A DNA stretch of 64,000 nt, taken from contig JAHZJB010000053.1 in assembly GCA_022601135.1 (NCBI GenBank), positions 19,126-83,125 of the forward strand, given 5' to 3'. This document shows positions 8,514 to 16,914 of the stretch, piece by piece. The translations under genes were made by a program, and so were the position numbers. The notes under the pieces are model-generated. The model saw nothing but the letters and a program-made list of their open reading frames with translations. It made no database searches and had not been told where the DNA came from. How positions within the stretch are numbered: position 1 is the first letter of the stretch; every line of letters starts with the position of its first letter. Origin of the DNA: Actinomycetes bacterium (GTDB lineage Bacteria; Actinomycetota; Actinomycetes; Mycobacteriales; Mycobacteriaceae).

Positions 8514-10040
8514 ATGACACCAGTAGTCCCGCATACCAGTCCGTCGTTTGCCCAACTCGGAGTCCGCGAAGAGATCGTGCGCGCGCTGTCCGAATCCAGC
8601 ATCGAACAACCCTTCGCCATCCAGGAACTGACGCTGCCGCTCGCGCTCTCCGGGGACGATCTCATCGGTCAGGCCCGCACCGGCATGGGTAAGACCTACG
8701 CCTTCGGCGTGCCGCTGCTCAATGGCATCACCACCGATACGGATCGTCCGCTCAGCGGCATTCCGCGGGCACTGGTCGTCGTCCCCACCCGCGAGCTGTG
8801 CCTGCAGGTCCACGGCGACCTGGAGTTGGCGTCGAAGTACCTGGTCGCCGAGCACGAAGGCAGCAGTCGTCCGCTGTCGGTGGTGGCTATCTACGGCGGA
8901 CGTCCCTACGAGCCCCAGATCGAAGCGCTGCAGAAGGGCGCGGACGTCGTGGTAGGTACCCCCGGTCGCCTACTTGACCTCGCCCAGCAAGGTCACCTGC
9001 AGCTTGGCGGCCTGTCCAAGCTGGTGCTCGACGAAGCCGACGAAATGCTCGATCTAGGCTTCCTGCCCGACATCGAGCGGATTCTCAAACAGATTCCGGC
9101 CAAGCGTCAGGCGATGCTGTTCTCGGCGACCATGCCGGATCCGATCATCACGTTGGCCCGCACGTTCATGAATCAGCCGACCCACATTCGGGCCGAGGCA
9201 CCGCATTCAGCGGCCACTCACGACACGACCAAGCAGTTCGCGTATCGCGCACATGCCCTAGACAAAGTGGAGATGGTCGGGCGAATTCTGCAGGCCCGCG
9301 GCCGAGGCGCAACGATGATCTTCACCCGCACCAAACGGACCGCGCAGAAGGTGGCCGACGAACTCGCGGAGCGAGGTTTCAAGGTCGGCGCAGTGCACGG
9401 TGACCTCGGCCAGGTCGCGCGCGAGAAGGCGCTGAAAGCTTTCCGCACCAGCGAGGTTGACGTGCTCGTCGCCACCGACGTCGCGGCCCGCGGTATCGAC
9501 ATCGACGACATCACGCACGTCATCAACTACCAGATCCCCGAGGACGAGCAGGCCTATGTGCACCGCATCGGACGTACCGGGCGGGCGGGCAAGACCGGTA
9601 TCGCCGTCACCCTGGTGGACTGGGACGAACTGCCCCGCTGGGCGATGATCGACAAGGCCCTGGGCCTGGAGACACCCGACCCGGCCGAGACCTACTCGAG
9701 CTCGCCGCATCTCTACGAGGAGCTGGACATCCCGACCGAGGCGACCGGCAAGATCGGCTCGGCCCGGCGTGCCAGCGGCACCAAGAGAGCACCCCGGCGG
9801 TCTGAAGCGCGAGACGACAAACCGGCCCGTCGCAGCAATCGGACACGGCGACGCACCCGGGGCGGCAATGCCGCGGGTAACGCCGGCGGTGCCCGCGTGG
9901 AGGGCCAGACCGGTGCCGGCGAGTCGAGCACCCCGGCCCAATCGGCCGATGCCGCCGGCGACGCGTCGGAAGCCAAGCGGTCGGGCCGCCGTCGCCGCCG
10001 TCGCCGCCCGAGTAAAACTGCGGCCGCAGGCCCCAGCTAG
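8514..10040 (+). CDS. rhlE: RhlE-like DEAD-box RNA helicase
   Basis: 508 residues. Helicase motifs appear in order: Q-motif region (FAIQELTLPLAL), motif I ARTGMGKT, PTRELCLQV, TPGR, DEAD (VLDEADEML), SAT (LFSATMPD), VATDVAARGID and HRIGRTGR. A basic, low-complexity C-terminal tail (about residues 425-508, RRSEARDDK...RRRRRRPSK) probably binds RNA. Corresponds to Rv3211. The ATG at 8514 is chosen because homologues begin with a short tail before FAxLGV; an in-frame ATG at 8481 behind GAGGA is the alternative. The 269 bp upstream has room for a long leader. Confidence 0.92.
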   Translation: MTPVVPHTSPSFAQLGVREEIVRALSESSIEQPFAIQELTLPLALSGDDLIGQARTGMGKTYAFGVPLLNGITTDTDRPLSGIPRALVVVPTRELCLQVHGDLELASKYLVAEHEGSSRPLSVVAIYGGRPYEPQIEALQKGADVVVGTPGRLLDLAQQGHLQLGGLSKLVLDEADEMLDLGFLPDIERILKQIPAKRQAMLFSATMPDPIITLARTFMNQPTHIRAEAPHSAATHDTTKQFAYRAHALDKVEMVGRILQARGRGATMIFTRTKRTAQKVADELAERGFKVGAVHGDLGQVAREKALKAFRTSEVDVLVATDVAARGIDIDDITHVINYQIPEDEQAYVHRIGRTGRAGKTGIAVTLVDWDELPRWAMIDKALGLETPDPAETYSSSPHLYEELDIPTEATGKIGSARRASGTKRAPRRSEARDDKPARRSNRTRRRTRGGNAAGNAGGARVEGQTGAGESSTPAQSADAAGDASEAKRSGRRRRRRRPSKTAAAGPS

Positions 10041-10057
10041 CCGAGACCCACCCCGCG

Positions 10058-11287
10058 ATGGTCAAACCCGAACGCCGGACTCGGGCGGACTTGGTGGCCG
10101 CGGCGGCGATCGCCGCGGCCGTCGCGCTGGTCGCGGCGCTTGTCTGGTGGACCAGCGACGCACGGTCAACCGTCAGCCTGCCGGCCGCGGCCCCTGTCCC
10201 CAGTCTGAAACCCGTCCAGTCGGTGCCGGGCACGCTCACCCAACGCTGGAGCGCGCCCAGCCCCGAGACGCGTCAGCCGCTGGTGGTCGGTGGCGCCGTG
10301 GTGACCGGTGCCGGCCGCAGCGTGGAAGGCCGAGATCCCAGCACTGGTGAAACCCTCTGGAGCTTCTCCCGTGACCTGGACCTGTGCGGTGTCACCTGGG
10401 TGTACAGCTACGCGGTAGCCGTGTACCCGGATGGACGCGGCTGCGGGCAGGTGAGCACTGTCAACGCGAAGACCGGCGAGCGCGGACCAACCCGCTCCAG
10501 CTACGCAGATCCTCAGGTCACCCTGTCCGGAGACGGTGCGACAGTGCTGTCGGCCGGGAACACCCGGCTGGAGGTGTGGCGCTCCGACATGGTTCGGATG
10601 CTCAGCTACGGTGCGCTGGACGCGCCCATCAAGCCGGGCATTCCGGTGACCCCGTTGTGTCGGCTGGTCTCGGCGGCGGCGAGTTCGGCCGCGGCATCGG
10701 TGCTGGAAGCGTGCGACGGCCAAGACGATCTGCGGCTCACGCTACTGCGCCCCTCCGACGAGGAAGACACCCCGGAACTCAAGTATGTGCAGCAGACCGG
10801 GGTCAGTGACGGCAGCGGCGCCCGCGTGGTCGCGGTGGTCGATACGACGACGGCGGTGTACGTTCCCACCCCGAAACCGAGGGTGGACATCGTCGACGAG
10901 ACCGGCACGGTGATCGACAGCACTGTGCTGCCGGCAGCGCCCTCGCCGGAGGCCACCGTGTCACGACCCGGGGACCTGATCACCTGGTGGACCGGTGAAA
11001 GCGTAATAGTGTTCTCCGCCAACAACCTTCAATACAAGTACACCGTCGCGGCCGCGGGAGAGAACATACCTGTCGGTCCCGCGACGATCATGGCCGGGCG
11101 GTTGATGGTGCCCGTCAGCAGCGGATACGACGTCTTCGATCCGGTGACCGGTGCCGGTGACCGCCACATTGCGCTGGAGCGGCCCCCCCGAGAAGATTCG
11201 GCCGATCCCCCGGGACCCGTGGTGCCTGCCGTCGCCGGGGCGATGCTGTTGGAGCAGCGCGGCGACGAGCTCGTGGCGCTCGGTTAG
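10058..11287 (+). CDS. Membrane-anchored beta-propeller-like protein
   Basis: 409 residues corresponding to Rv3212. One N-terminal membrane segment (about 12-32, very Ala/Val-rich) is followed by an extracytoplasmic domain with repeated blade-like units (QRWSAPSPETRQPLVVGG, DPSTGETLWSFSRD, DPVTGAGDRHI), typical of PQQ-like/quinoprotein propellers. No catalytic residues are recognisable. It starts 17 bp after rhlE and is probably co-transcribed. Function unknown. Confidence 0.78.
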   Translation: MVKPERRTRADLVAAAAIAAAVALVAALVWWTSDARSTVSLPAAAPVPSLKPVQSVPGTLTQRWSAPSPETRQPLVVGGAVVTGAGRSVEGRDPSTGETLWSFSRDLDLCGVTWVYSYAVAVYPDGRGCGQVSTVNAKTGERGPTRSSYADPQVTLSGDGATVLSAGNTRLEVWRSDMVRMLSYGALDAPIKPGIPVTPLCRLVSAAASSAAASVLEACDGQDDLRLTLLRPSDEEDTPELKYVQQTGVSDGSGARVVAVVDTTTAVYVPTPKPRVDIVDETGTVIDSTVLPAAPSPEATVSRPGDLITWWTGESVIVFSANNLQYKYTVAAAGENIPVGPATIMAGRLMVPVSSGYDVFDPVTGAGDRHIALERPPREDSADPPGPVVPAVAGAMLLEQRGDELVALG

Positions 11288-11361
11288 ACGACGATCAAGC
11301 GGGCGAGGCACGAGCCCGCGCTGAGGAGTCTGACCAAACCAGACCGGTTAGACGACGATCA
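11281..11361. repeat. 17 bp direct repeat flanking a hairpin
   Basis: CGGTTAGACGACGATCA occurs at 11281-11297 and again at 11345-11361. The first copy contains the propeller gene stop; the second contains the parA-like stop. Confidence 0.8.
11299..11319. terminator. Hairpin between convergent genes
   Basis: GCGGGC (11299-11304) pairs with GCCCGC (11314-11319) across a 9 nt loop, between the 3' ends of two convergent genes. The stem is short and has no T-tract. Confidence 0.45.
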
Positions 11362-12153
11362 CACCTCGGGGCTGAAGGTCGCCAGCGCCTTCCCGCTCTT
11401 CCAGTGCTTGAGCAGCGCGCCGGCCAGTTCCCGGTACGCTATCGCGCCTTTGTTCTTGCGCCCCTTGAGCACCGAGGAGCCCGACGCGGTGGCTTCGGCG
11501 AAGCGAACGGTGCGCGGGATCGGCGGCGCCAGCACCGGAAGGCTGTAGCGGTCGGCGACATCGAGCAACACATCGCGGCTGTGTGTGGTGCGCGAGTCGT
11601 ACAGCGTGGGCAGCGCACCCAGCAGTGCGAGGTCGGCGTTGGTGATCTGTTGAACGTCGGTGATGGTGCGCAGGAACTGGCCGACACCCCGGTGGGCCAG
11701 CGTCTCGCACTGCAGCGGCACGATCACTTCATCGGCGGCGGTCAGGCCGTTGAGCGTGAGCACCCCCAGCGAGGGCGGACAGTCGATGAGGATCACGTCG
11801 AAACCCTCGGAAATCTTGGCGAGCGCTCGTTTGAGTGCGTACTCCCGACCGGCCCGCATCAGCAGCATCGCCTCAGCGCCGGCGAGGTCGATGTTGGCGG
11901 GCAGCAGCGTCATTCCCTCTGACGTCTCGACCAGCGCCATGTCCGGTTCTACGTCGCCCAGCAGCACCTCGTGCACCGAGACGGCCAGTTTGTCCGGGTC
12001 CTGACCCAGCGAGAACGTCAGACATCCCTGTGGGTCCAGGTCTACCAGCAGCACCCGCTTACCCAGCTCCACCATCGCTGCGCCCAGCGATGCCACCGTC
12101 GTTGTTTTGGCGACTCCGCCCTTTTGATTGGCGACCGCAAGTACCCGCGTCAC
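11359..12153 (-). CDS. ParA/Soj-like ATPase without a ParB partner
   Basis: 264 residues corresponding to Rv3213c. It has the deviant Walker A motif NQKGGVAKTTT (about 9-19) with the signature Lys, a Walker B segment (DVILIDCPPSLG) and the switch region DLDPQG near residue 42. No ParB gene or parS-like site lies nearby, so it is not the chromosomal parAB locus. It may instead position some other cargo on the nucleoid or membrane. Starts at the GTG at 12153, divergent from gpm2 (58 bp apart). Confidence 0.88.
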   Translation of the reverse strand: MTRVLAVANQKGGVAKTTTVASLGAAMVELGKRVLLVDLDPQGCLTFSLGQDPDKLAVSVHEVLLGDVEPDMALVETSEGMTLLPANIDLAGAEAMLLMRAGREYALKRALAKISEGFDVILIDCPPSLGVLTLNGLTAADEVIVPLQCETLAHRGVGQFLRTITDVQQITNADLALLGALPTLYDSRTTHSRDVLLDVADRYSLPVLAPPIPRTVRFAEATASGSSVLKGRKNKGAIAYRELAGALLKHWKSGKALATFSPEV

Positions 12154-12211
12154 CCCGACATCCTGTCATGCGCCCGCGAGCGGTGCCGAAGCGTGCGGCA
12201 CAATCGGAGGC

Positions 12212-12823
12212 GTGGGCCTCCTGCAGCACCGGCTGATTTTGCTCCGACATGGCGAAACGGAGTGGTCGAAGGCTGGTAAGCACACCAGCCGCACCGAGCT
12301 TGAGCTCACACCACGCGGTCGCGAGCAGGCGGCGGCAGCGGCGCAGACCCTGCGACAGCTGCGGCTGGCGGACCCATTCGTGGTGAGCAGCCCGCGCACG
12401 CGGGCAAGGACAACCGCCGACTTGGCCGGCCTTACCGTCGATGAAGTCAATCCGCTGATCAGCGAGTGGGATTACGGAGAGTACGAGGGCACCACCACCG
12501 TGGAAATCCGCGAGACGGTGCCGAATTGGCTGGTGTGGACGCACGGATGCCCGGGCGGGGAGACCTCGGCGCAGGTCTGTGACCGCGCCGACCGGGCCAT
12601 CGCCATGGCTCTAAGCCAGATGGAGTCCCGCGACGTGGTCTTCGTCGGGCACGGTCACTTCTCCCGGGCGACGATCACCCGCTGGATCGAGCAGCCCCTC
12701 TACGAAGGTATTCGGTTTTCGATGCCGGCCGTGTCCATCGCGGTGTGCGGCTTCGAGCACGGAGTGCGCCAGCTCGCCGCACTGGCGCTGACGGGCCACC
12801 CCAACCGGGCCGCACCGGCGTGA
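12212..12823 (+). CDS. gpm2: Gpm2: histidine phosphatase superfamily acid phosphatase
   Basis: 203 residues, the same length as Rv3214. It has the LILLRHGETEWS catalytic RHG motif near residue 10 and the second catalytic His in FVGHGHFSR. Rv3214 was first named a phosphoglycerate mutase but belongs to the branch that acts as a broad acid phosphatase. GTG at 12212 follows a GGAGG. The frame extends upstream to 12128 without homology. Its stop overlaps the entC start by 4 bp (GTGA), so the genes are translationally coupled. Confidence 0.88.
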   Translation: MGLLQHRLILLRHGETEWSKAGKHTSRTELELTPRGREQAAAAAQTLRQLRLADPFVVSSPRTRARTTADLAGLTVDEVNPLISEWDYGEYEGTTTVEIRETVPNWLVWTHGCPGGETSAQVCDRADRAIAMALSQMESRDVVFVGHGHFSRATITRWIEQPLYEGIRFSMPAVSIAVCGFEHGVRQLAALALTGHPNRAAPA

Positions 12824-13917
12824 CCCGCGAACCGACGTTCGTTCTCACCGGCCCGGAGGGTGTGGTCACTGCCGACGGCGTGCACACTGCCTTCAGCCGG
12901 ATCGACGATGCGCGCGCCGCCCTGGCTTCGCACAGCGCACCGATCATCCTGGGCGCCTTGCCGTTCGACCTCTCCAAGCCGGCTGCGTTGATCCGGCCGC
13001 AATCGGCGGGATACACCCAGACCCTGCCCAAGTGGCCGGTGCGCGCGCTGGGCGACGCGCGGATCACCGAGACGATGCCGGCCGCCGATGAGCACCGCGA
13101 TCGCATCGTTGCCGCACTGCGGCGGCTGCGGGACCCGACCGACGACTTGCGCAAGGTCGTGCTGGCCCGCGCGCTGAGGGTGACCGCCGATGGACCGCTG
13201 GACGCGAGAACCGTGCTGCACCGATTGGTCGCCAACGATGGGCGAGCCAGCTCGTACCTCGCCGACCTGTCCGCGGCCGGCGAAGGGTACTCGGGCACCG
13301 TGCTGGTCGGAGCCAGCCCCGAACTCTTGGTCGCACGGCATGGACAGCAGCTGAAATGCCGCCCGTTCGCTGGATCCGCACCTCGGCTGCCCGATCCGGA
13401 CGAGGATGAGGCCAGCGGTGCCGCGCTCGCTCGATCTGCCAAGAACCTGCACGAACATCAGATCGTTGTCGACGCCTTGCGCGAAACGCTGGAACCGCTG
13501 TGCACCGACCTGCACATCGCCGAGCAACCCGAGCTCAGCAGGACCGCGGCGGTGTGGCATCTCTACACCCCCATTTCCGGGCGACTACGCAAAAGGTCCA
13601 CCACCGCATTGGATCTGGCTATCGCACTACACCCGACCCCCGCCGTGGGCGGCTCCCCCACCCGCCAGGCCACCGAGTTGATCGATGAGATCGAGGGCGA
13701 CCGCGGCTTCTACGCCGGCACGGTGGGTTGGTGCGATAAACGTGGCGATGGCCGCTGGGTGGTGTCGATCCGGTGTGCGCAATTGTCCGCCGACCGTCGT
13801 ACAGCCGATCTGCACTCCGGTGGCGGCATCGTCGCCGAATCCGACCCGGACGACGAAGTCGAGGAAACCACAACCAAATTCGGAACAATCCTCGCGGCGC
13901 TGGGTGTCCAGCCATGA
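12820..13917 (+). CDS. entC: Isochorismate synthase EntC-like
   Basis: 365 residues of the chorismate-binding (anthranilate synthase I/isochorismate synthase) fold. Signature segments are KVVLARAL, GASPELLVARHG, the PFAGSAPR loop, the NLHEHQIVVD region and the C-terminal ALHPTPAVGGSPT, GFYAGTVGW and GGGIVAESDP metal/substrate-binding motifs. Corresponds to Rv3215. It should convert chorismate to isochorismate, most likely for menaquinone. GTG at 12820 overlaps the gpm2 stop, and its own stop overlaps the next start (ATGA). Confidence 0.9.
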   Translation: MTREPTFVLTGPEGVVTADGVHTAFSRIDDARAALASHSAPIILGALPFDLSKPAALIRPQSAGYTQTLPKWPVRALGDARITETMPAADEHRDRIVAALRRLRDPTDDLRKVVLARALRVTADGPLDARTVLHRLVANDGRASSYLADLSAAGEGYSGTVLVGASPELLVARHGQQLKCRPFAGSAPRLPDPDEDEASGAALARSAKNLHEHQIVVDALRETLEPLCTDLHIAEQPELSRTAAVWHLYTPISGRLRKRSTTALDLAIALHPTPAVGGSPTRQATELIDEIEGDRGFYAGTVGWCDKRGDGRWVVSIRCAQLSADRRTADLHSGGGIVAESDPDDEVEETTTKFGTILAALGVQP

Positions 13918-14396
13918 GCGAGAACATCCGCACCGTCCGCCCCGGAGACGAGGTCGAGCTGACCGCGATGATCCACGAGCTGGCCGAGTTCGAACACGCC
14001 GCAGCGGACTGCACGGTCACCGAAACCCAGATTCGCGAAGCGCTTTTCGGCGCGCAACCCACGGTTCACGGCCACATCGCCGAGGTGGACGGTCGGGTAG
14101 CCGCCGGCGCGCTGTGGTTTCGCAACTTCTCGACCTGGGACGGTGCGGCCGGTATCCACCTGGAGGATTTGTTTGTGCGCCCGCGCTTCCGCCGACGGGG
14201 CCTGGCCCGCAAGCTGCTCGCCACCCTGGCCGCCGAATGCGTCGATCGCGGCTACACCCGGCTGACTTGGGCCGTACTGGACTGGAACGCCGACGCGATC
14301 GCTCTCTACGACAGCGTCGGGGGACAGCCGCAGACCGAGTGGATCACCTACCGGGTGTCCGGACCACGCCTGCCGGAGCTGGCAGACGGTGCCTGA
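13914..14396 (+). CDS. GNAT-family N-acetyltransferase
   Basis: 160 residues corresponding to Rv3216. It has the acetyl-CoA loop FRRRGLARKLL (about residues 96-106) and the usual Asn-containing strand (DWNADAIALYDSVG), like diamine/spermidine acetyltransferase relatives. Coupled to entC by a 4 bp ATGA overlap. Substrate unknown. Confidence 0.88.
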   Translation: MSENIRTVRPGDEVELTAMIHELAEFEHAAADCTVTETQIREALFGAQPTVHGHIAEVDGRVAAGALWFRNFSTWDGAAGIHLEDLFVRPRFRRRGLARKLLATLAAECVDRGYTRLTWAVLDWNADAIALYDSVGGQPQTEWITYRVSGPRLPELADGA

Positions 14397-14408
14397 TTGT
14401 CCGACTCC

Positions 14409-14798
14409 TCAACGATCGTCGTCGGACGGTACCTGAGTCACCCAGTGCAGCACCGACGGACTGAACAACAGCGCGAGCACGGTCACCGAGACCACTGCCA
14501 CGGGCACCGCGAAACGCAACTGACCGGAGCTGTAGACGTACCAGGCGACACCCAGCAGCAGCAGGTTGACGAACACCGCGATTCCGCGGCCCCACCGCCG
14601 TCCGGTCCACAGCGCCGCGCCCGCCGCGATCACTCCCGATCCCATGATCGCGAACCACGCGGCCGTGCCGTATCCGCTGATAGCGGCCTCGTGATGGCCA
14701 TCGAGTTCGCGCACCGTGAGCACGATGGCCATCCCGATCGCCAGAACTCCTTGGAGCGCGGTAATCACGCCGGCCACCTGCAGCGCCCGGGGAATCAT
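14409..14798 (-). CDS. Small four-helix integral membrane protein
   Basis: 129 residues corresponding to Rv3217c. It has four predicted membrane segments (about 8-28, 46-66, 70-90, 97-117) and no catalytic motif. Its ATG (14796-14798) overlaps the stop of the upstream dehydroquinase gene by 4 bp, so expression is tied to that gene. Function unknown. Confidence 0.8.
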   Translation of the reverse strand: MIPRALQVAGVITALQGVLAIGMAIVLTVRELDGHHEAAISGYGTAAWFAIMGSGVIAAGAALWTGRRWGRGIAVFVNLLLLGVAWYVYSSGQLRFAVPVAVVSVTVLALLFSPSVLHWVTQVPSDDDR

Positions 14799-15238
14799 GA
14801 CGACAGCCTGCCCGCCAGATAGCGCACTGCCAGGTCGTAGCCCAGCGGGCCCGCACCCGCTACCACCATCTCGGCGACCGCGGAGACATATGAGTGGTGT
14901 CGGAACTCCTCACGGGCGTGGATGTTGCTCAGGTGCACCTCGGCGACCGGCAGCCCCACCGATCTCAGCGCATCGGCGATCGCCACCGACGTATGACTGT
15001 AGGCGGCCGGGTTGATGATGATGCCGGCGCAGTCGGCGCGGGCGGCATGGATCGCATCGACGAGGACACCCTCGTGGTTGCTTTGCACAGACCGCACCTG
15101 CAGACCCGATTCCGCAGCCAGTTCGGCCACCCGCGACTCGATCTCGGCCAGCGTGGCCGACCCGTACACGTCGGGTTGCCGGGTGCCGAGCAGATTCAGG
15201 TTCGGCCCGTTGACGAGGAGCAGACGACATTCGGTCAC
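14795..15238 (-). CDS. aroQ: Type II 3-dehydroquinate dehydratase (extra copy outside the aro cluster)
   Basis: 147 residues, the normal type II length. Active-site residues are present: NGPNLN (10-15), Tyr25 in the flexible lid, N76 and H82 (NPAAYSH), H102 and the HAREEFR loop with R109/R113. It should dehydrate 3-dehydroquinate to 3-dehydroshikimate in the shikimate or quinate pathway. In M. tuberculosis the only aroQ/aroD is in the aroB-aroK cluster (Rv2537c); this locus has none, so this looks like a second gene. GTG at 15238 fits a leaderless promoter and excludes 45 unrelated upstream codons. Confidence 0.88.
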   Translation of the reverse strand: MTECRLLLVNGPNLNLLGTRQPDVYGSATLAEIESRVAELAAESGLQVRSVQSNHEGVLVDAIHAARADCAGIIINPAAYSHTSVAIADALRSVGLPVAEVHLSNIHAREEFRHHSYVSAVAEMVVAGAGPLGYDLAVRYLAGRLSS

Positions 15239-15244
15239 CGTTGT

Positions 15245-15250
15245 ACGGTA
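15245..15250 (-). promoter_or_regulatory. -10 box for leaderless dehydroquinase gene
   Basis: TACCGT on the minus strand, 6 nt before the GTG at 15238. Confidence 0.5.
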
Positions 15251-15318
15251 CCGGCGAGCCCAACCTGCTCGAGAAACCTCCCGACACGCCGCCAAAACAG
15301 GCGCACCCGAATCCCGGA

Positions 15319-15324
15319 TAGGCT
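15319..15324 (+). promoter_or_regulatory. -10 box for leaderless lipid kinase gene
   Basis: TAGGCT, 8 nt before the GTG at 15333. Together with the opposing box at 15245-15250 it makes a compact divergent promoter. Confidence 0.5.
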
Positions 15325-15332
15325 CTTCCCCC

Positions 15333-16286
15333 GTGCGCGCCGTCCTGATTGTGAACCCGAATGCAACCTCCACGACCCCTGCGGGCCGCGATCTGCTGGC
15401 CCACGCCCTGGAAAGCCGGGTGCAGCTGAATGTCGTTCACACCGACCGTCGCGGCCATGCAGTCGAGATCGCGCAGGAGGCCACTCGGGGCGGGGTGGAG
15501 GTGCTGATCGTGCACGGCGGCGACGGGACGGTAAACGAGGTGGCCAACGGCATCATCGGGGAAGCGGGACCGACCGGCGCCGGACCGGCGGTCGGTGTCG
15601 TGCCCGGCGGATCGGCCAACGTGTTCGCGCGCGCGCTGGGGATCAGCCCGGACCCGATCGAGGCGACCAACCAGCTCGTCGACCTACTCGACGACCACCT
15701 CCGCGGCAAGTCCTGGCGGCGCATCGGCCTGATGGACTGCCAGGAACGCTGGGGGGTGTTCACCGCGGGCATGGGCGTTGACGGAGACGTCGTGGCTGCG
15801 GTGGAGGCGCAACGGGCGAAGGGGCGCAAGGTCACCGCGGCGCGCTACATCCGGGTTGCGATCCGCGAGATGCTGGCCAACGCGCGCCGCGATCCGACAA
15901 TCACGCTGCACTTACCCGGCCGCGAGCCAATCTCCGGCGTGCATTTCGCGTTCGTGTCGAACGCCAGCCCCTGGACCTACGCGAACGCGCGGCCGATATG
16001 GACAAACCCTGACACGACTTTCGAAACCGGTCTGGGCGTGTTTGCCGTGAAAAGCATGAACATTTGGGCCAACGTGGGACTGGCGCGACGGATGTGGTCT
16101 CGCAAGCACCGTATCGAGGCCAAGCACCTGATCCGCGACGACGACCTCTCGCGGTTGACAGTGCTTAGCGACACGCCCATCGCGTGTCAAATCGACGGCG
16201 ACTACGTCGGCTTGCGCGAGAAAATGGAGTTCACCGCCGTCCCCAACGCCCTCGGGGTTGTCGCCCCACCCACCAATCCTACTTGA
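15333..16286 (+). CDS. Diacylglycerol kinase-like lipid kinase
   Basis: 317 residues corresponding to Rv3218. The DAGK catalytic domain has VNPNAT (7-12), the nucleotide loop [13 protein letters not shown] (about 62-74) and the [13 protein letters not shown] loop. A beta-sandwich C-terminal half follows (IDGDYVG, the usual DGE-like site). It should phosphorylate a lipid such as diacylglycerol or a related polyol lipid at the membrane. GTG at 15333 is chosen from the domain boundary and the leaderless -10 box. Confidence 0.87.
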   Translation: MRAVLIVNPNATSTTPAGRDLLAHALESRVQLNVVHTDRRGHAVEIAQEATRGGVEVLIVHGGDGTVNEVANGIIGEAGPTGAGPAVGVVPGGSANVFARALGISPDPIEATNQLVDLLDDHLRGKSWRRIGLMDCQERWGVFTAGMGVDGDVVAAVEAQRAKGRKVTAARYIRVAIREMLANARRDPTITLHLPGREPISGVHFAFVSNASPWTYANARPIWTNPDTTFETGLGVFAVKSMNIWANVGLARRMWSRKHRIEAKHLIRDDDLSRLTVLSDTPIACQIDGDYVGLREKMEFTAVPNALGVVAPPTNPT

Positions 16287-16402
16287 TCAGCTAGTCTGAC
16301 CTGCATGAATAACCGTTCCGGGCGTGTTCATCGGCGGGATTTACGGCGCAGCTGAGCTGAGTGTAGTACAGCCGGATTAAGGGTCTGCTAACAGCCCCGG
16401 GT

Positions 16403-16418
16403 AGTGAGATAGCCCACG
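16403..16418 (+). promoter_or_regulatory. CRP/FNR-type cAMP receptor protein site upstream of whiB1
   Basis: AGTGAGATAGCCCACG fits the TGTGA-N6-TCACA consensus (GTG...CAC spaced by 8). CRP control of whiB1 through a site in this position is known in M. tuberculosis. Confidence 0.7.
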
Positions 16419-16434
16419 TGTTAACGAGATGCTA

Positions 16435-16440
16435 TTGACA
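16435..16440 (+). promoter_or_regulatory. whiB1 promoter -35 hexamer
   Basis: Perfect TTGACA just downstream of the CRP site. The -10 is less clear (candidates around 16452-16462). It leaves a leader of roughly 90 nt before the AAAGGAG ribosome-binding site. Confidence 0.5.
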
Positions 16441-16557
16441 TCTGTTCAGCCTATGACAGCATCGGGGACAACAGCGCGGAAACATTTGGTGCGCTTGCGT
16501 TAACAGCCGAATTGAAGCTCGTGCGCTCTGCTGCGCACATGAAAAGGAGTAGGACTG

Positions 16558-16812
16558 ATGGATTGGCGCCACAAGGCTGTCTGTCGCGACGAAGATCCGG
16601 AGCTGTTCTTCCCGGTGGGAAACAGCGGACCAGCCCTCGCCCAGATCGCTGACGCGAAGGTCGTCTGCAACCGTTGCCCGGTCACCGCCGAGTGCCTGAG
16701 CTGGGCATTGGAGTCCGGCCAGGACGCCGGCGTGTGGGGCGGCATGGGCGAAGACGAGCGCCGCGCGCTCAAGCGCCGCAACGCGCGCACCAGGGCGCGT
16801 AGCGGGGTCTAG
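16558..16812 (+). CDS. whiB1: WhiB1 iron-sulfur transcription factor
   Basis: 84 residues, the same length as M. tuberculosis WhiB1 (Rv3219). Four cluster-ligand Cys are at 9, 37, 40 and 46. The GVWGG turn follows, then a basic tail (RRALKRRNARTRARS) that contacts DNA. WhiB1 carries a nitric-oxide-sensitive [4Fe-4S] cluster, binds the primary sigma factor and is essential. A strong AAAGGAG lies 8 nt before the ATG. Confidence 0.96.
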   Translation: MDWRHKAVCRDEDPELFFPVGNSGPALAQIADAKVVCNRCPVTAECLSWALESGQDAGVWGGMGEDERRALKRRNARTRARSGV

Positions 16813-16833
16813 TCCGGTCCAGCACCTGAGTCG

Positions 16834-16857
16834 CGGCCCCGACGACAGTCGGGGCCG
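16834..16857. terminator. Strong hairpin terminator after whiB1
   Basis: CGGCCCCGAC (16834-16843) pairs perfectly with GTCGGGGCCG (16848-16857) around the loop GACA. It lies between the convergent whiB1 and pdtaS genes and has no clear T-tract. Confidence 0.7.
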
Positions 16858-16914
16858 TAACTATGTGACGACATTGTTTCGCAGGTGCGGTGAGGCGCCG
16901 TTCGCCGGGAGATC

